This document shows positions 8,997 through 18,660 of a DNA stretch of 64,000 nt, piece after piece (within the stretch, counting starts at the first letter, position 1; every line of letters begins with the position of its first letter). The notes beneath the pieces were generated by a model. It made no database searches. It was not told the DNA's origin and was given only the letters and a program-made list of their open reading frames with translations. A program made the translations under genes and the position numbers. The stretch comes from Jatrophihabitans_A sp035248685 (GTDB lineage Bacteria > Actinomycetota > Actinomycetes > Mycobacteriales > Jatrophihabitantaceae): positions 62,001-126,000 of the forward strand of contig DATFHF010000081.1 in assembly GCA_035248685.1 (NCBI GenBank), read 5' to 3'.

Positions 8997-9827
8997 GTGC
9001 GCACCACGTACCAGGACGGGCAGTTGCTCGCTTACCGCGACCTCGGCCCGCCCGACGGATCGGTGATCCTGCTGGTGCACGGGCTGATGTCCGACGGCAG
9101 CACCTGGAACCGATCGGCCGCCGGCTTCGCCGAGGCAGGCTATCGGGTGATCGTCCCGGATCTGCTGGGCCATGGCAGCTCGGACAAGCCGGCCGACGGC
9201 GCGTACCACCTGCCGTACTTCGCGGCCAGCTTGCACGCGCTGCTGGTCGAGCTGGACGTGCGTTCGGTGACGGTGGTCGGGCATTCACTGGGCGGTGCGA
9301 TCGCGATGCAGCTGGCCCATGATCATCCCGAGCTGGTGCATCGCCTGGTGCTGGTATCGGCTGGCGGCTTGGGTCGGAAGGTGCACCCGATCCTGCGGGT
9401 GGCCACGCTGCCCGGCGCGCACCGGGTGCTGCGGCTGGTGGTCAACGAGCGGACCGCGCCGCTGTACCGGGCACCGCGACTGCACCGGTCATTGCGGTTG
9501 ACCCCTGAGCTGGTGAGCAACCTTGGCCGGGCTGGCCGCGGCCTGGTGTCCGCCACCGGTCGCGCGGCCTTCTTCCAGACCTTGCAGAACGTGATTACCC
9601 CGTCCGGACAACGGGGTTCCATGATGGAACACGGCTACCTGGCGCGTGAGCTGCCCACCCTGATCATCTGGTCGCAGGACGATCCGGTGCTGCCGGTAGC
9701 ACACGCCCACCAAACCCACGCCTACCTGCCGAACAGCAAGCTGGTGGTGTTTCCCGGTTCCAGCCACCAGCCACACCACCAGTCGGCAGAGCGGTTCGTC
9801 CGTACCGTCGCCGAGTTCATCGGCTGA
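8997..9827 (+). CDS. alpha/beta hydrolase
   Basis: Alpha/beta-hydrolase fold enzyme of unknown substrate. Seen: 276 residues from the GTG at 8997: oxyanion motif LLVHGLMSDG, nucleophile elbow GHSLGG with Ser97, the acid in SQDDPVLP and the catalytic His in GSSHQPHH. The frame is open back into the preceding gene, but the homologous part begins at VRTTYQDGQLLAYRDLGP. TTG at 8994 is an alternative start. No clear ribosome site is visible. It ends 6 bases from the convergent polymerase gene. Confidence 0.86.
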   Translation: MRTTYQDGQLLAYRDLGPPDGSVILLVHGLMSDGSTWNRSAAGFAEAGYRVIVPDLLGHGSSDKPADGAYHLPYFAASLHALLVELDVRSVTVVGHSLGGAIAMQLAHDHPELVHRLVLVSAGGLGRKVHPILRVATLPGAHRVLRLVVNERTAPLYRAPRLHRSLRLTPELVSNLGRAGRGLVSATGRAAFFQTLQNVITPSGQRGSMMEHGYLARELPTLIIWSQDDPVLPVAHAHQTHAYLPNSKLVVFPGSSHQPHHQSAERFVRTVAEFIG

Positions 9828-9833
9828 ACTGGC

Positions 9834-11564
9834 CTACTTCGCCTCCGACCAGCGCTGCACGATGCTGACGTCGGCGACGAACCGTACCGTGCTACGGGGC
9901 GGCGCCCACCGCCGAGCCGCCTCGGCCAAGCAGTCGTGGACCAGCTGTTGCACCTCATCGGCCGCCCCGGCGGGCGCGTGCATCAGCAGTTCGTCGTGCA
10001 AGCAGAGCACCACCCGGGCGCCCAGGTCGGTGCCCCGAGCCCGGACGGTCACCGCCCACACCTTGAACAGCTCGGCGGCCGCGCCCTGCACCATGGCGTT
10101 GCGCGCGTAACGGCCGCGGGCGGCGGCCACCGACCGCTCGGCCTCGGCGGTCAAGCCAGCCGGGGTGGGCCACATCCGCACCAGCCGGCCACCGTAAGTC
10201 CGGACATCCCGGCCGGCGCGGCCGGCGTCGTGGGCATCGCGCAGGTAGCGCATCGCCACCGGGTAGGCCGACTCCAACCCGCGTAGCGCGGCGCCGGCGG
10301 TGCCGGAGGTCTGGCCGTACATGGCGGCCAGCACGGCGACCTTCGCCACCGGCCGCTCGACGCCGAGCCGGCTGGCGACCGGCGCGTACAGGTCGTCGTC
10401 CTGGGTGGCCGCGGTCAGGGCCCGGTCGCCGGACACCGCGGCCAGCACCCGAGGCTCGATCTGGCCGAGGTCGGCCCGGACGAACACCCAGCCGGGCCCG
10501 GCCGCCACCGCCGGACGCAGGTCGGCCGGCAGGTTGTGCAGGCCGGCCTGCGCGGTCATCCGGCCGGCCGCCCCGTCCGAGGCGGTCCAGCCGCCGCGCA
10601 ACCGACCGTCCGGCCCGACGTTGCGATCCAGCCAGTCGTAGCCGTAGGTGGTGGCGATCCGTTCGGACTTGCGCCAGCTCAGCAACGCCTCGACGGCCGG
10701 ATGCGCGCCGCGGAAGTGCTCCAGCCGCCAGGACCGGGTATCCGGAACCTCGATGCCGATCCGGGCCAGTAGGGCGCGCACCTGGGCGGGGTTGCGCAGG
10801 TCGGTGTCCTCGGCGCCGGGTACCAGTCGCAGCACGGCGGCATCGCGGCGCTCGCGCTGCACGGTGGCCTCCGTGGCGTCGGCCGGCCGCGGGCCGACGA
10901 AGGATCGCAACAACTGCTCGGCGCGGGGCAGGTCGATCGGCAGGCCGTCCACCGAAAGTTCGGCGCACAGCAGCTCGGCCGCGGACTCGGCGCGCACGGT
11001 CGCCAACGGGTTCCCGGCCGCCTTAAGCGTGGCTAGCCGGTCCTGCTGGAGCTCGCGGGCCGCCAGCGCGAGCTTGGCCCAGCTGACCAACCGGGCCGCG
11101 TCGCGCTGCCAGCCCCCGGCCGTCCACTCCGGGCGCAGGTGCCGGTCCGGACGCACCGGATCCTCGGGATCGGTGCCCTCGTCGCCGCCCGGGCCGAGCA
11201 GGTCGAGCTGGCCGGTGGTCGGCGCCGAGTCGGCCGGCAGGTCGTGCAGGGCGGCCCAGATGGTGGCCGGCTCAGCCTGCCAGCGGCCGAACAGCAGGCG
11301 GTGGACGGCGGCCAGATCCCAGCAGGTCGCCACCCGCAGGCCGGCGCCGGCGAGCTGCCGCGGCGTGGCCGAGTCCCACCAGACCCAGCGCGGCCGCAGC
11401 TCAGACTCGACTGCCACGAACTCCTCGATATCGGCCGATGGCGTCGTCCAACTGCCGCCCGCCCAGGCGCAGCCGGCCGGTCCGGACCAGGAGTCAGCCA
11501 GGCACAGCGCCAGGAAGTCACCGCGACTGAAGCCGCCGGCCCGCAGCCGGTCGAGCAAGTTCAT
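9834..11564 (-). CDS. family A DNA polymerase with degraded 3'-5' exonuclease domain
   Basis: Short PolA-like protein of the actinobacterial 'bifunctional 3'-5' exonuclease/DNA polymerase' group. Seen: 576 residues. Polymerase motif A reads DLGQIEPRVLAAVSGD (DYSQIELR in E. coli Pol I), motif B lies around KVAVLAAMYGQTSG, and motif C is HDE within LCLHDELLMH. The N-terminal ~190 residues sit where an exonuclease domain would be, but I cannot find the DxE and YxxxD acidic motifs, so it is probably inactive. A role in repair or lesion bypass is an inference. No 5' nuclease domain is present. Confidence 0.85.
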   Translation of the reverse strand: MNLLDRLRAGGFSRGDFLALCLADSWSGPAGCAWAGGSWTTPSADIEEFVAVESELRPRWVWWDSATPRQLAGAGLRVATCWDLAAVHRLLFGRWQAEPATIWAALHDLPADSAPTTGQLDLLGPGGDEGTDPEDPVRPDRHLRPEWTAGGWQRDAARLVSWAKLALAARELQQDRLATLKAAGNPLATVRAESAAELLCAELSVDGLPIDLPRAEQLLRSFVGPRPADATEATVQRERRDAAVLRLVPGAEDTDLRNPAQVRALLARIGIEVPDTRSWRLEHFRGAHPAVEALLSWRKSERIATTYGYDWLDRNVGPDGRLRGGWTASDGAAGRMTAQAGLHNLPADLRPAVAAGPGWVFVRADLGQIEPRVLAAVSGDRALTAATQDDDLYAPVASRLGVERPVAKVAVLAAMYGQTSGTAGAALRGLESAYPVAMRYLRDAHDAGRAGRDVRTYGGRLVRMWPTPAGLTAEAERSVAAARGRYARNAMVQGAAAELFKVWAVTVRARGTDLGARVVLCLHDELLMHAPAGAADEVQQLVHDCLAEAARRWAPPRSTVRFVADVSIVQRWSEAK

Positions 11565-11718
11565 TGGGACGATGGCCAGGCACCACGATTGCTGGCGTGC
11601 CTGGTCCGGGTCATGCCGCCATCTTGCCCTCCCTCAGCTGTCGAGCGATGGGCCACGCCTTTACTGACGACGGCGTAATCCGCCAGGATTTGTCGGCGGC
11701 GTCTGCAAGAATCACCCC

Positions 11719-12417
11719 GTGACCGCCGATTCGTTCCTCCTTCGCGAGCTGTACTCCGAGGCTGATGCGGCCCGGTTGTTACGGCTCCCGCAAGCGACAC
11801 TGCACTACTGGCTCGAGGGCCGTGTCTACCGTGGCCGCAGTTACGCTCCGGTCCTGCGGGACGCTCCGTCGGCTGTACATGGCGACCAGTGGACGGTCAC
11901 CTGGGCGGAATTCATCGAGGCCGGAGTTCTCGCTCAATACCGCCGGGACCTACGTGTTCCGCTGGCCGAGTTGCGGGCGTTCGTCGCAATCCTTCGCGAG
12001 CAGTTCGGGGTGGCCTATCCGTTGGCGACCAAGCGTCCGTGGACCGACGGAAAGAAGTTGGTGATCGAGGCGCAAGAGTCGTCCAAACTACCCGATGACT
12101 TGTGGCTGTATGCGCCGGTGAGCGGCCAGTATCTGCTGCTTCCGGCCGGGCAGGCCTTCCTCGACCGTGTCGAGTTCGACGGCAGCCTCGCGGTGCGATG
12201 GCGTCCGGCCGTCGACGCCAAGTCGACGGTCGTCATCGACCCGGACGTTCGGTTCGGCAAGCCGTCCGTCTCGGGCATAAGCACCGAGGTTCTCTGGGAG
12301 TACTCCTTGGACGGCTACGCAGCGGAGGAGATCGCGGATGAGTTCGCGCTTCAGCCCGCCGACGTCGAGTGGGCCCTGTCCTACGAATACGCGCAATACG
12401 CGCAACGCGCCGCATAG
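11719..12417 (+). CDS. DUF433 antitoxin with N-terminal MerR-like helix-turn-helix
   Basis: Probable antitoxin and repressor of the pair it forms with the next, broken gene. Seen: 232 residues. The N-terminus (about 8-40, SEADAARLLRLPQATLHYWL) looks like a MerR-type winged helix; the C-terminal ~70 residues are DUF433 (IDPDVRFGKPSVSGISTEVLWEY, then YAAEEIADEFALQPADVEWAL). DUF433 proteins are commonly paired with DUF5615 PIN-like toxins, as here, 5 bases downstream. The GTG start has AAGAAT 6 nt upstream, close to the leaderless -10 pattern. Confidence 0.82.
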   Translation: MTADSFLLRELYSEADAARLLRLPQATLHYWLEGRVYRGRSYAPVLRDAPSAVHGDQWTVTWAEFIEAGVLAQYRRDLRVPLAELRAFVAILREQFGVAYPLATKRPWTDGKKLVIEAQESSKLPDDLWLYAPVSGQYLLLPAGQAFLDRVEFDGSLAVRWRPAVDAKSTVVIDPDVRFGKPSVSGISTEVLWEYSLDGYAAEEIADEFALQPADVEWALSYEYAQYAQRAA

Positions 12418-12422
12418 CCAGC

Positions 12423-12853
12423 ATGGCCAAGCTCGCAGAGGTCCGCTTCTACTTCGACGCGGATGTGCTCGGCTTGGCTCGCGTGGTCTGCAACCTGAGA
12501 TCGGACTGCACATATCCGGGGGACCCGGGAACGACCATCAAACGTCGTACCCGACCGCGTGTCCGGTTACCTCGCCAGCGACGAAGGATCCGGTTTGGCT
12601 TCCGATCGTGACCGATCGCGGCTGGATCGTCATCAGTCGGGACTCACATATCTCCAGCCGGCCTGGAGAAGTTGATGCGGTCAGACGGCACGGTGCTCGA
12701 CTCGTGGTGCTATCGGGTAGGCAAGCCCGCGGCCCGTGGGAGCAGTTGGAGATCCTCATGTCTCAATGGCGCCGGATTGAACAGCGGGTCACCAGTCCTG
12801 GGCCATGGATCTACTCTGCTACCCGCACAGGCCTTGGCCCGGTACCGATCTGA
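12423..12853 (+). pseudogene. DUF5615-type PIN-like toxin, frameshifted
   Basis: Partner of the DUF433 gene. From ATG 12423 the frame reads MAKLAEVRFYFDADVLGLAR, LRSDCTYPGDPG and KRRTRP, then runs to a stop at 12611 with no family features. The family sequence resumes in the frame one base back, from ACPVTSPATKDPVW through VTDRGWIVISRDSHI to a stop at 12853. Adding one G after 12557 (CGACCG to CGACCGG) would restore a continuous protein of about 143 residues. So a single-base deletion, real or a sequencing error, disrupts the toxin while the antitoxin is intact. Confidence 0.8.
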
Positions 12854-12897
12854 AGGGAGCCGCGCCATGGCTCGGTAGTGGGTAGGAGAATGGTCGG

Positions 12898-14883
<1,986 letters not shown>

Positions 14884-14893
14884 GCTCGAAGGC

Positions 14894-15124
14894 ATGTATC
14901 GCACCCAGCCACCCGGCTTTCGCTGGCTGGTGGGCGGCTTCGCGCTGGTGGCCGGTATCGCCTTCGGCTGGCGGTTCCTCAGCTCCGACGACCGTCCCTC
15001 GCTGATCTTCGCGGTGATCTGCCTGGTGATCGCCGGCTACTGGCTGGTCTTCGACCGGGAACCGGAGGATACCGAGCAGCACGACCGGCCCGAACCTTCT
15101 GAGCAGTGGCCGGACGGCGTCTGA
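14894..15124 (+). CDS. small two-helix membrane protein
   Basis: 76-residue protein of unknown function. Seen: a first hydrophobic helix at about 11-27 (WLVGGFALVAGIAFGW), a short charged turn SSDDRPS, a second helix at about 36-53 (LIFAVICLVIAGYWLVF) and an acidic, polar tail rich in Glu, Asp and Pro. Both ends are probably cytoplasmic. The ATG has no ribosome site but does have a leaderless-type -10 element. Confidence 0.75.
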   Translation: MYRTQPPGFRWLVGGFALVAGIAFGWRFLSSDDRPSLIFAVICLVIAGYWLVFDREPEDTEQHDRPEPSEQWPDGV

Positions 15125-15159
15125 ACCCGGCTTTCGGTTTCGCATTGCACTAAAAATCG

Positions 15160-15205
15160 GCTTGTCAGGAGCAGGCTGACAGCTGTAAGGTGCTGCCTGA
15201 CAAGC
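15160..15205. promoter_or_regulatory. promoter overlapped by a 10-bp inverted-repeat operator
   Basis: TTGTCA (15162-15167) and TAAGGT (15186-15191) form a plausible -35/-10 pair with an 18-bp spacer. A perfect inverted repeat, GCTTGTCAGG at 15160-15169 and CCTGACAAGC at 15196-15205, covers the -35 box and the start-site region. A third CTGACA is at 15176-15181. A protein bound to both arms would block the promoter. The next gene product has a DNA-binding-like C-terminus and is a candidate for autorepression. Confidence 0.55.
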
Positions 15206-15234
15206 TTGGACGGCGATACGAGGAGCGATCCGGC

Positions 15235-15612
15235 ATGACAACCATCGACACCACGGTTCAGCAAGCAGTGCGATGTTCCTTCTGCGCAAAGGAAGAAAGC
15301 GCGGTCAGCAAGATCATCGCGGGGCCGGGCATTTATATCTGCGACGAATGCGTCCAGCTGTGTAACAACATCCTGGCGGAGGGTCGTTCGGCACCGGCCG
15401 GCCGGCCGGAGATCCCTTATTGGGAATCGATGTCGGACGAGCAGTTGCTGGCGCAGCTGCCCCGAATCGCGCAGGTCGGCGCCCAGGTGGAGGCAAACCT
15501 GCGCGAGTGGGTAATGCGGTTGCGCGACCGGGGCGTTACCTGGGCCCGGATCGGGGCGGCATTACAAATGACCCGGCAGTCGGCCTGGGGCAGGTTCTCC
15601 GGCGAGGAATAG
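15235..15612 (+). CDS. ClpX C4-type zinc finger protein with C-terminal helix-turn-helix
   Basis: Stand-alone version of the ClpX N-terminal zinc-binding domain, with no AAA+ ATPase. Seen: 125 residues from the ATG at 15235 (GAGGAG about 9 nt upstream). Cysteines in CSFCAKEE and CDECVQLC form the C4 zinc site (residues ~14-45). The C-terminal half ends WARIGAALQMTRQSAWGRF, a helix-turn-helix-like segment also seen in actinobacterial transcription factors. It may be a small regulator or an adaptor; function is inferred from domains only. Confidence 0.82.
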   Translation: MTTIDTTVQQAVRCSFCAKEESAVSKIIAGPGIYICDECVQLCNNILAEGRSAPAGRPEIPYWESMSDEQLLAQLPRIAQVGAQVEANLREWVMRLRDRGVTWARIGAALQMTRQSAWGRFSGEE

Positions 15613-15678
15613 CGCGAGGACTAACGGAGAGTGGCCTGAGAAGGCGCGCAAATGCCGACGGCATCAGCCAATCGGGAC

Positions 15679-15684
15679 TAGGCT
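15679..15684 (+). promoter_or_regulatory. leaderless -10 element (TAGGCT)
   Basis: TAGGCT ends 8 nt before the GTG at 15693 chosen for the prenyltransferase. This supports that start over the long open frame upstream, which overlaps the zinc finger gene. Confidence 0.45.
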
Positions 15685-15692
15685 GGGCAGCC

Positions 15693-16460
15693 GTGGACCT
15701 ACGCACCGGCGTGTATGCCCTGTACGAGCGGAGGCTGCGCCGGCAGCTGGCAGGTCGGCCATTGCCCAGGCATGTCGCGGTGATGTTGGACGGCAACCGC
15801 CGGTGGGCCCGAGCGGCCGGCATGGAGGACGTCAACCACGGCCACGTGGTGGGCGCCAACCACATCGACAACTTGCTCGCCTGGTGTGCCGAGGCCGGCG
15901 TGGAACACGTCACGCTCTGGTTGCTGTCCACCGACAACCTGCATCGCGACCCGGCCGAGCTGGGCCCGCTGCTGCGGATCATCGCCGCGGTGGCCACCGA
16001 ACTGTCCGCGCCGCGCCAACCATGGCAGCTCAACGTGGTAGGTGCGCTGGACACGCTGCCGGCCGACACCGCTACCGCGCTGAAGACCGCCGCCGAGCGA
16101 ACGCTGGGCAAGACCGGCATGACGGTGAACCTGGCGGTCGGTTACGGCGGCCGGCGCGAGATTGCCGACGCGGTCCGCTCGCTACTACAGACGCATGCCC
16201 AGGCCGGAACGTCCATCGAAGAGGTTGCCGAACTCATCGATGTCGAGCACATTGCCGAGCACCTGTACACCCGCGGCCAGCCCGATCCGGACCTGGTAAT
16301 CAGGACATCGGGGGAGCAGCGGCTGTCCGGGTTCCTGCTGTGGCAGTCCGCGCATTCGGAGTTTTACTTCTGTGATGCCCTATGGCCGGACTTCCGCAAG
16401 GTTGATTTCCTGCGGGCACTGCGTGACTTCTCCGCCCGGCAACGCCGGTTCGGCAGCTGA
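15693..16460 (+). CDS. short-chain cis-prenyl diphosphate synthase (UppS/Rv1086-like)
   Basis: Cis-prenyltransferase that condenses isopentenyl diphosphate onto an allylic primer; it resembles the mycobacterial Z-farnesyl diphosphate synthase Rv1086. Seen: 255 residues; HVAVMLDGNRRWARAAGMED carries the catalytic Asp and the phosphate-binding Gly-Asn-Arg-Arg; then LLSTDNLHRDP, VGYGGRREI and the C-terminal DLVIRTSGEQRLSGFLLWQS that completes the diphosphate site. The GTG at 15693 gives the expected N-terminus YALYERRLRRQL. Product chain length cannot be read from sequence. Confidence 0.9.
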   Translation: MDLRTGVYALYERRLRRQLAGRPLPRHVAVMLDGNRRWARAAGMEDVNHGHVVGANHIDNLLAWCAEAGVEHVTLWLLSTDNLHRDPAELGPLLRIIAAVATELSAPRQPWQLNVVGALDTLPADTATALKTAAERTLGKTGMTVNLAVGYGGRREIADAVRSLLQTHAQAGTSIEEVAELIDVEHIAEHLYTRGQPDPDLVIRTSGEQRLSGFLLWQSAHSEFYFCDALWPDFRKVDFLRALRDFSARQRRFGS

Positions 16461-16768
16461 ACTCCAGCAAATACGGGCATGCTCGGCCGCGGCCGACGGT
16501 TGCCGATCGATACATGTTGTCCTTGTACCCGCGCTCGGCGTGGCGGTGTCGGTCGACGGTTCGGGCAACCCGTACCGTCCTGGGCAGGTAACCAGCCATA
16601 CTGGTTACCTGGGAGGTCCCTGACGGTGGTGAATACCAGCGGGGGGCCGGCATCGTCCCTCGCCCGACGGGAGATCGCCGGAACCCTCAACCCAGGTGGG
16701 CGCGATGCCACGCCTACCCGACGGCGGCAGGTCACGTCGTGCCGTCCGGTCAGTCACAGGAGCAACTC
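16461..16768 (+). other. 308-base gene-free leader before the PIN-PhoH gene
   Basis: This is the only gene-free stretch over 300 bases. It contains the 22-base perfect dyad at 16585-16611 and, after it, G- and C-rich segments that can pair, for example GGGGGGCCGGC near 16640. The 3' part (about 16707-16740) begins CCTACCCGA and ends GGCAGGTCACGTCG, faintly like the 3' end of ydaO-type c-di-AMP riboswitches. The other conserved blocks of that class are not clear. I see no coding potential. Confidence 0.4.
16585..16611. repeat. perfect 11-bp inverted repeat with 5-base spacer
   Basis: CAGGTAACCAG (16585-16595) and CTGGTTACCTG (16601-16611) are exact reverse complements around CCATA. It lies 125 bases after the prenyltransferase stop and 157 bases before the PIN-PhoH start. 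With no following T-run it looks more like a protein-binding operator or leader hairpin than an intrinsic terminator. Confidence 0.7.
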
Positions 16769-18088
16769 GTGACCTCACACCTGAACCCGGTCAAGACCTT
16801 CGTTCTCGACACCTCAGTGCTGCTTTCCGACCCCGCAGCGCTGTGCCGGTTCGGGGGGCACGAGGTCGTGTTGCCGCTGGTCGTGATCGGCGAACTCGAG
16901 GGCAAGCGGCACCACCCGGAACTGGGCTGGTTCGCTCGGCAGACCCTGCGGACGCTGGACGAGCTGCGAATCAAGCACGGCCGGTTGGATTCCGGGGTGC
17001 CGGTGAACAGTGAGGGTGGCACCCTGCACGTCGAGCTCAATCACTCTGACCTCTCGTTGCTGCCGGCCGGTTTTCGAGTCGAGTCCAACGATTCCCGGAT
17101 CCTCGCGGTTGCCCTGAACCTGGCCAACGAGGGCCGCGATGTCACCTTGGTCAGCAAGGACATGCCATTGCGGGTGAAGGCGGCCGCGGTGGGGCTGCTG
17201 GCGGATGAGTATCAGGTGCATCCTGCGGTGGATTCCGGTTGGACCGGGATGGCCGAGTTGGACGTGTCCACCGAGATCGTGGACAGCCTGTACACCGAAG
17301 ACCGGGTCGAGCTGAACGGCGAATTGCTGCCGATCGCCGAGCTGCCCTGCCACACCGGGTTGGTGTTGCATTCAGCGCGCGGTTCGGCGCTGGCCCGGAT
17401 CACCCCGGAGAAGGAACTACGCTTGGTGCGCGGTGACCGGGAAGCGTTCGGCCTGCACGGTCGCTCCGCCGAGCAGCGAATTGCCTTGGATTTGCTGCTG
17501 GATCCCGAGGTCGGCATCGTCTCACTCGGCGGTCGGGCCGGCACCGGCAAGTCGGCGTTGGCGCTGTGCGCCGGTCTTGAGGCGGTGATGGAACGTCGGG
17601 CGCACAAGAAGGTGGTGGTGTTCCGGCCGCTGTACGCGGTGGGCGGCCAGGAACTCGGCTACCTGCCAGGTAGCGAGAACGAGAAGATGGCGCCGTGGGC
17701 GCAGGCGGTCTTCGACACCCTCGGCGCGCTGGTCAGCAAGGACGTGCTGGACGAGGTGCTGGACCGCGGGATGGTCGAGGTGCTGCCGCTGACCCACATC
17801 CGCGGCCGATCACTGCACGATGCCTTTGTAATCGTGGACGAAGCCCAATCGCTGGAACGCAATGTGCTGCTCACCGTGCTGTCCCGGATCGGGCAGGGCT
17901 CCCGGGTGGTGCTTACCCATGACGTGGCGCAGCGGGACAACCTGCGGGTCGGCCGGCACGACGGGGTGGCCGCCGTGATCGAGGCGCTGCGCGGACATCC
18001 ACTGTTCGCGCATGTGACGCTGACCCGCTCCGAGCGCTCGCCGATCGCCGCGCTGGTGACCGAGATGCTGGAGGATCTCGGGATTTAG
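16769..18088 (+). CDS. PIN-PhoH protein (PhoH2)
   Basis: PhoH2-type fusion of a PIN RNase domain and a PhoH helicase-like ATPase; mycobacterial PhoH2 is an RNA-unwinding ribonuclease. Seen: 439 residues. The PIN domain (about 8-140) has acidic residues Asp14 (FVLDTSVLL), Glu42 (GELEGK), Asp108 (SNDSR) and Asp131 (SKDMPL). The ATPase has Walker A GRAGTGKS at 255-262 and Walker B FVIVDEAQSLERN. The GTG at 16769 is chosen over an in-frame GTG at 16739 because AGGAG at 16758-16762 lies 6 nt before it. Its stop overlaps the convergent oxidase gene by 4 bases. Confidence 0.93.
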   Translation: MTSHLNPVKTFVLDTSVLLSDPAALCRFGGHEVVLPLVVIGELEGKRHHPELGWFARQTLRTLDELRIKHGRLDSGVPVNSEGGTLHVELNHSDLSLLPAGFRVESNDSRILAVALNLANEGRDVTLVSKDMPLRVKAAAVGLLADEYQVHPAVDSGWTGMAELDVSTEIVDSLYTEDRVELNGELLPIAELPCHTGLVLHSARGSALARITPEKELRLVRGDREAFGLHGRSAEQRIALDLLLDPEVGIVSLGGRAGTGKSALALCAGLEAVMERRAHKKVVVFRPLYAVGGQELGYLPGSENEKMAPWAQAVFDTLGALVSKDVLDEVLDRGMVEVLPLTHIRGRSLHDAFVIVDEAQSLERNVLLTVLSRIGQGSRVVLTHDVAQRDNLRVGRHDGVAAVIEALRGHPLFAHVTLTRSERSPIAALVTEMLEDLGI

Positions 18089-18660
18089 CCGGCGGCCGGT
18101 GCTGGTTGGCTCTCACCCAGGGCCGGCAGGCCGTCGATGGACACCGGGTTCTTGAGATGGCCGCGGCCCTCGTACTCGGGTGCGCCCTTCTTCAGCTGAT
18201 GCAGGTCGAGCACCTCCCGGTCGGCCACGAAGTCCATCAGCGGCACCGCATAGCCGCAGGATTCCTGCACTCGATCGAGTTCCACCAGGATGATCGAGCG
18301 CTGACCGACCGTGCGTGCCTTGCCGAATTTGTCGCGCCACTCGGAGAATTCTGGATCGTCGACCGGCACCACCCGGCCGGTGCCATACAGCCGAACGATC
18401 GATGGCCGGCCGGAAAAGGCGGCAAACATCAGGGTGATCCGGCCGTTCTCGCGCAGATGCGCAATGGTTTCGGCGCCCGAACCGAAATAATCCAGGTAGC
18501 CGACGTGGTACTGGTCGAGCACGGCGAAGGTACCGGCCATGCCTTTGGGCGAGACATTCAGGTGCCCATCGGCGGACAGCGGCGCCGTTGCCACCATGAA
18601 CATCGGCTGCTTCAGCAGCCACCGGGCCAGCTCGGGGCTGACTCCGTCGAATAGCTTCAC
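18085..18660 (-). CDS. pyridoxamine 5'-phosphate oxidase family protein
   Basis: Flavin- or F420-binding split-barrel protein; substrate unknown. Seen: 191 residues; LLKQPMFMVATAPLSADGHLNVSPKG, VGYLDYFGSGAETIAHLRENGRITLMF and RLYGTGRVV are typical of the family. The GTG start at 18660 overlaps the fumarase stop as GTGA, so translation is probably coupled to fumarase. The open frame continues upstream inside fumarase but carries no family sequence. A PEG-like tail rich in Pro and Ala ends the protein. Confidence 0.88.
   Translation of the reverse strand: MKLFDGVSPELARWLLKQPMFMVATAPLSADGHLNVSPKGMAGTFAVLDQYHVGYLDYFGSGAETIAHLRENGRITLMFAAFSGRPSIVRLYGTGRVVPVDDPEFSEWRDKFGKARTVGQRSIILVELDRVQESCGYAVPLMDFVADREVLDLHQLKKGAPEYEGRGHLKNPVSIDGLPALGESQPAPAAG

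Noticed and set aside
12540..12570. Programmed -1 frameshift as explanation of the split toxin gene
   Set aside because: I see no slippery heptamer or downstream pseudoknot, and restoring one G gives the exact family sequence, so a plain deletion or sequencing error is simpler.
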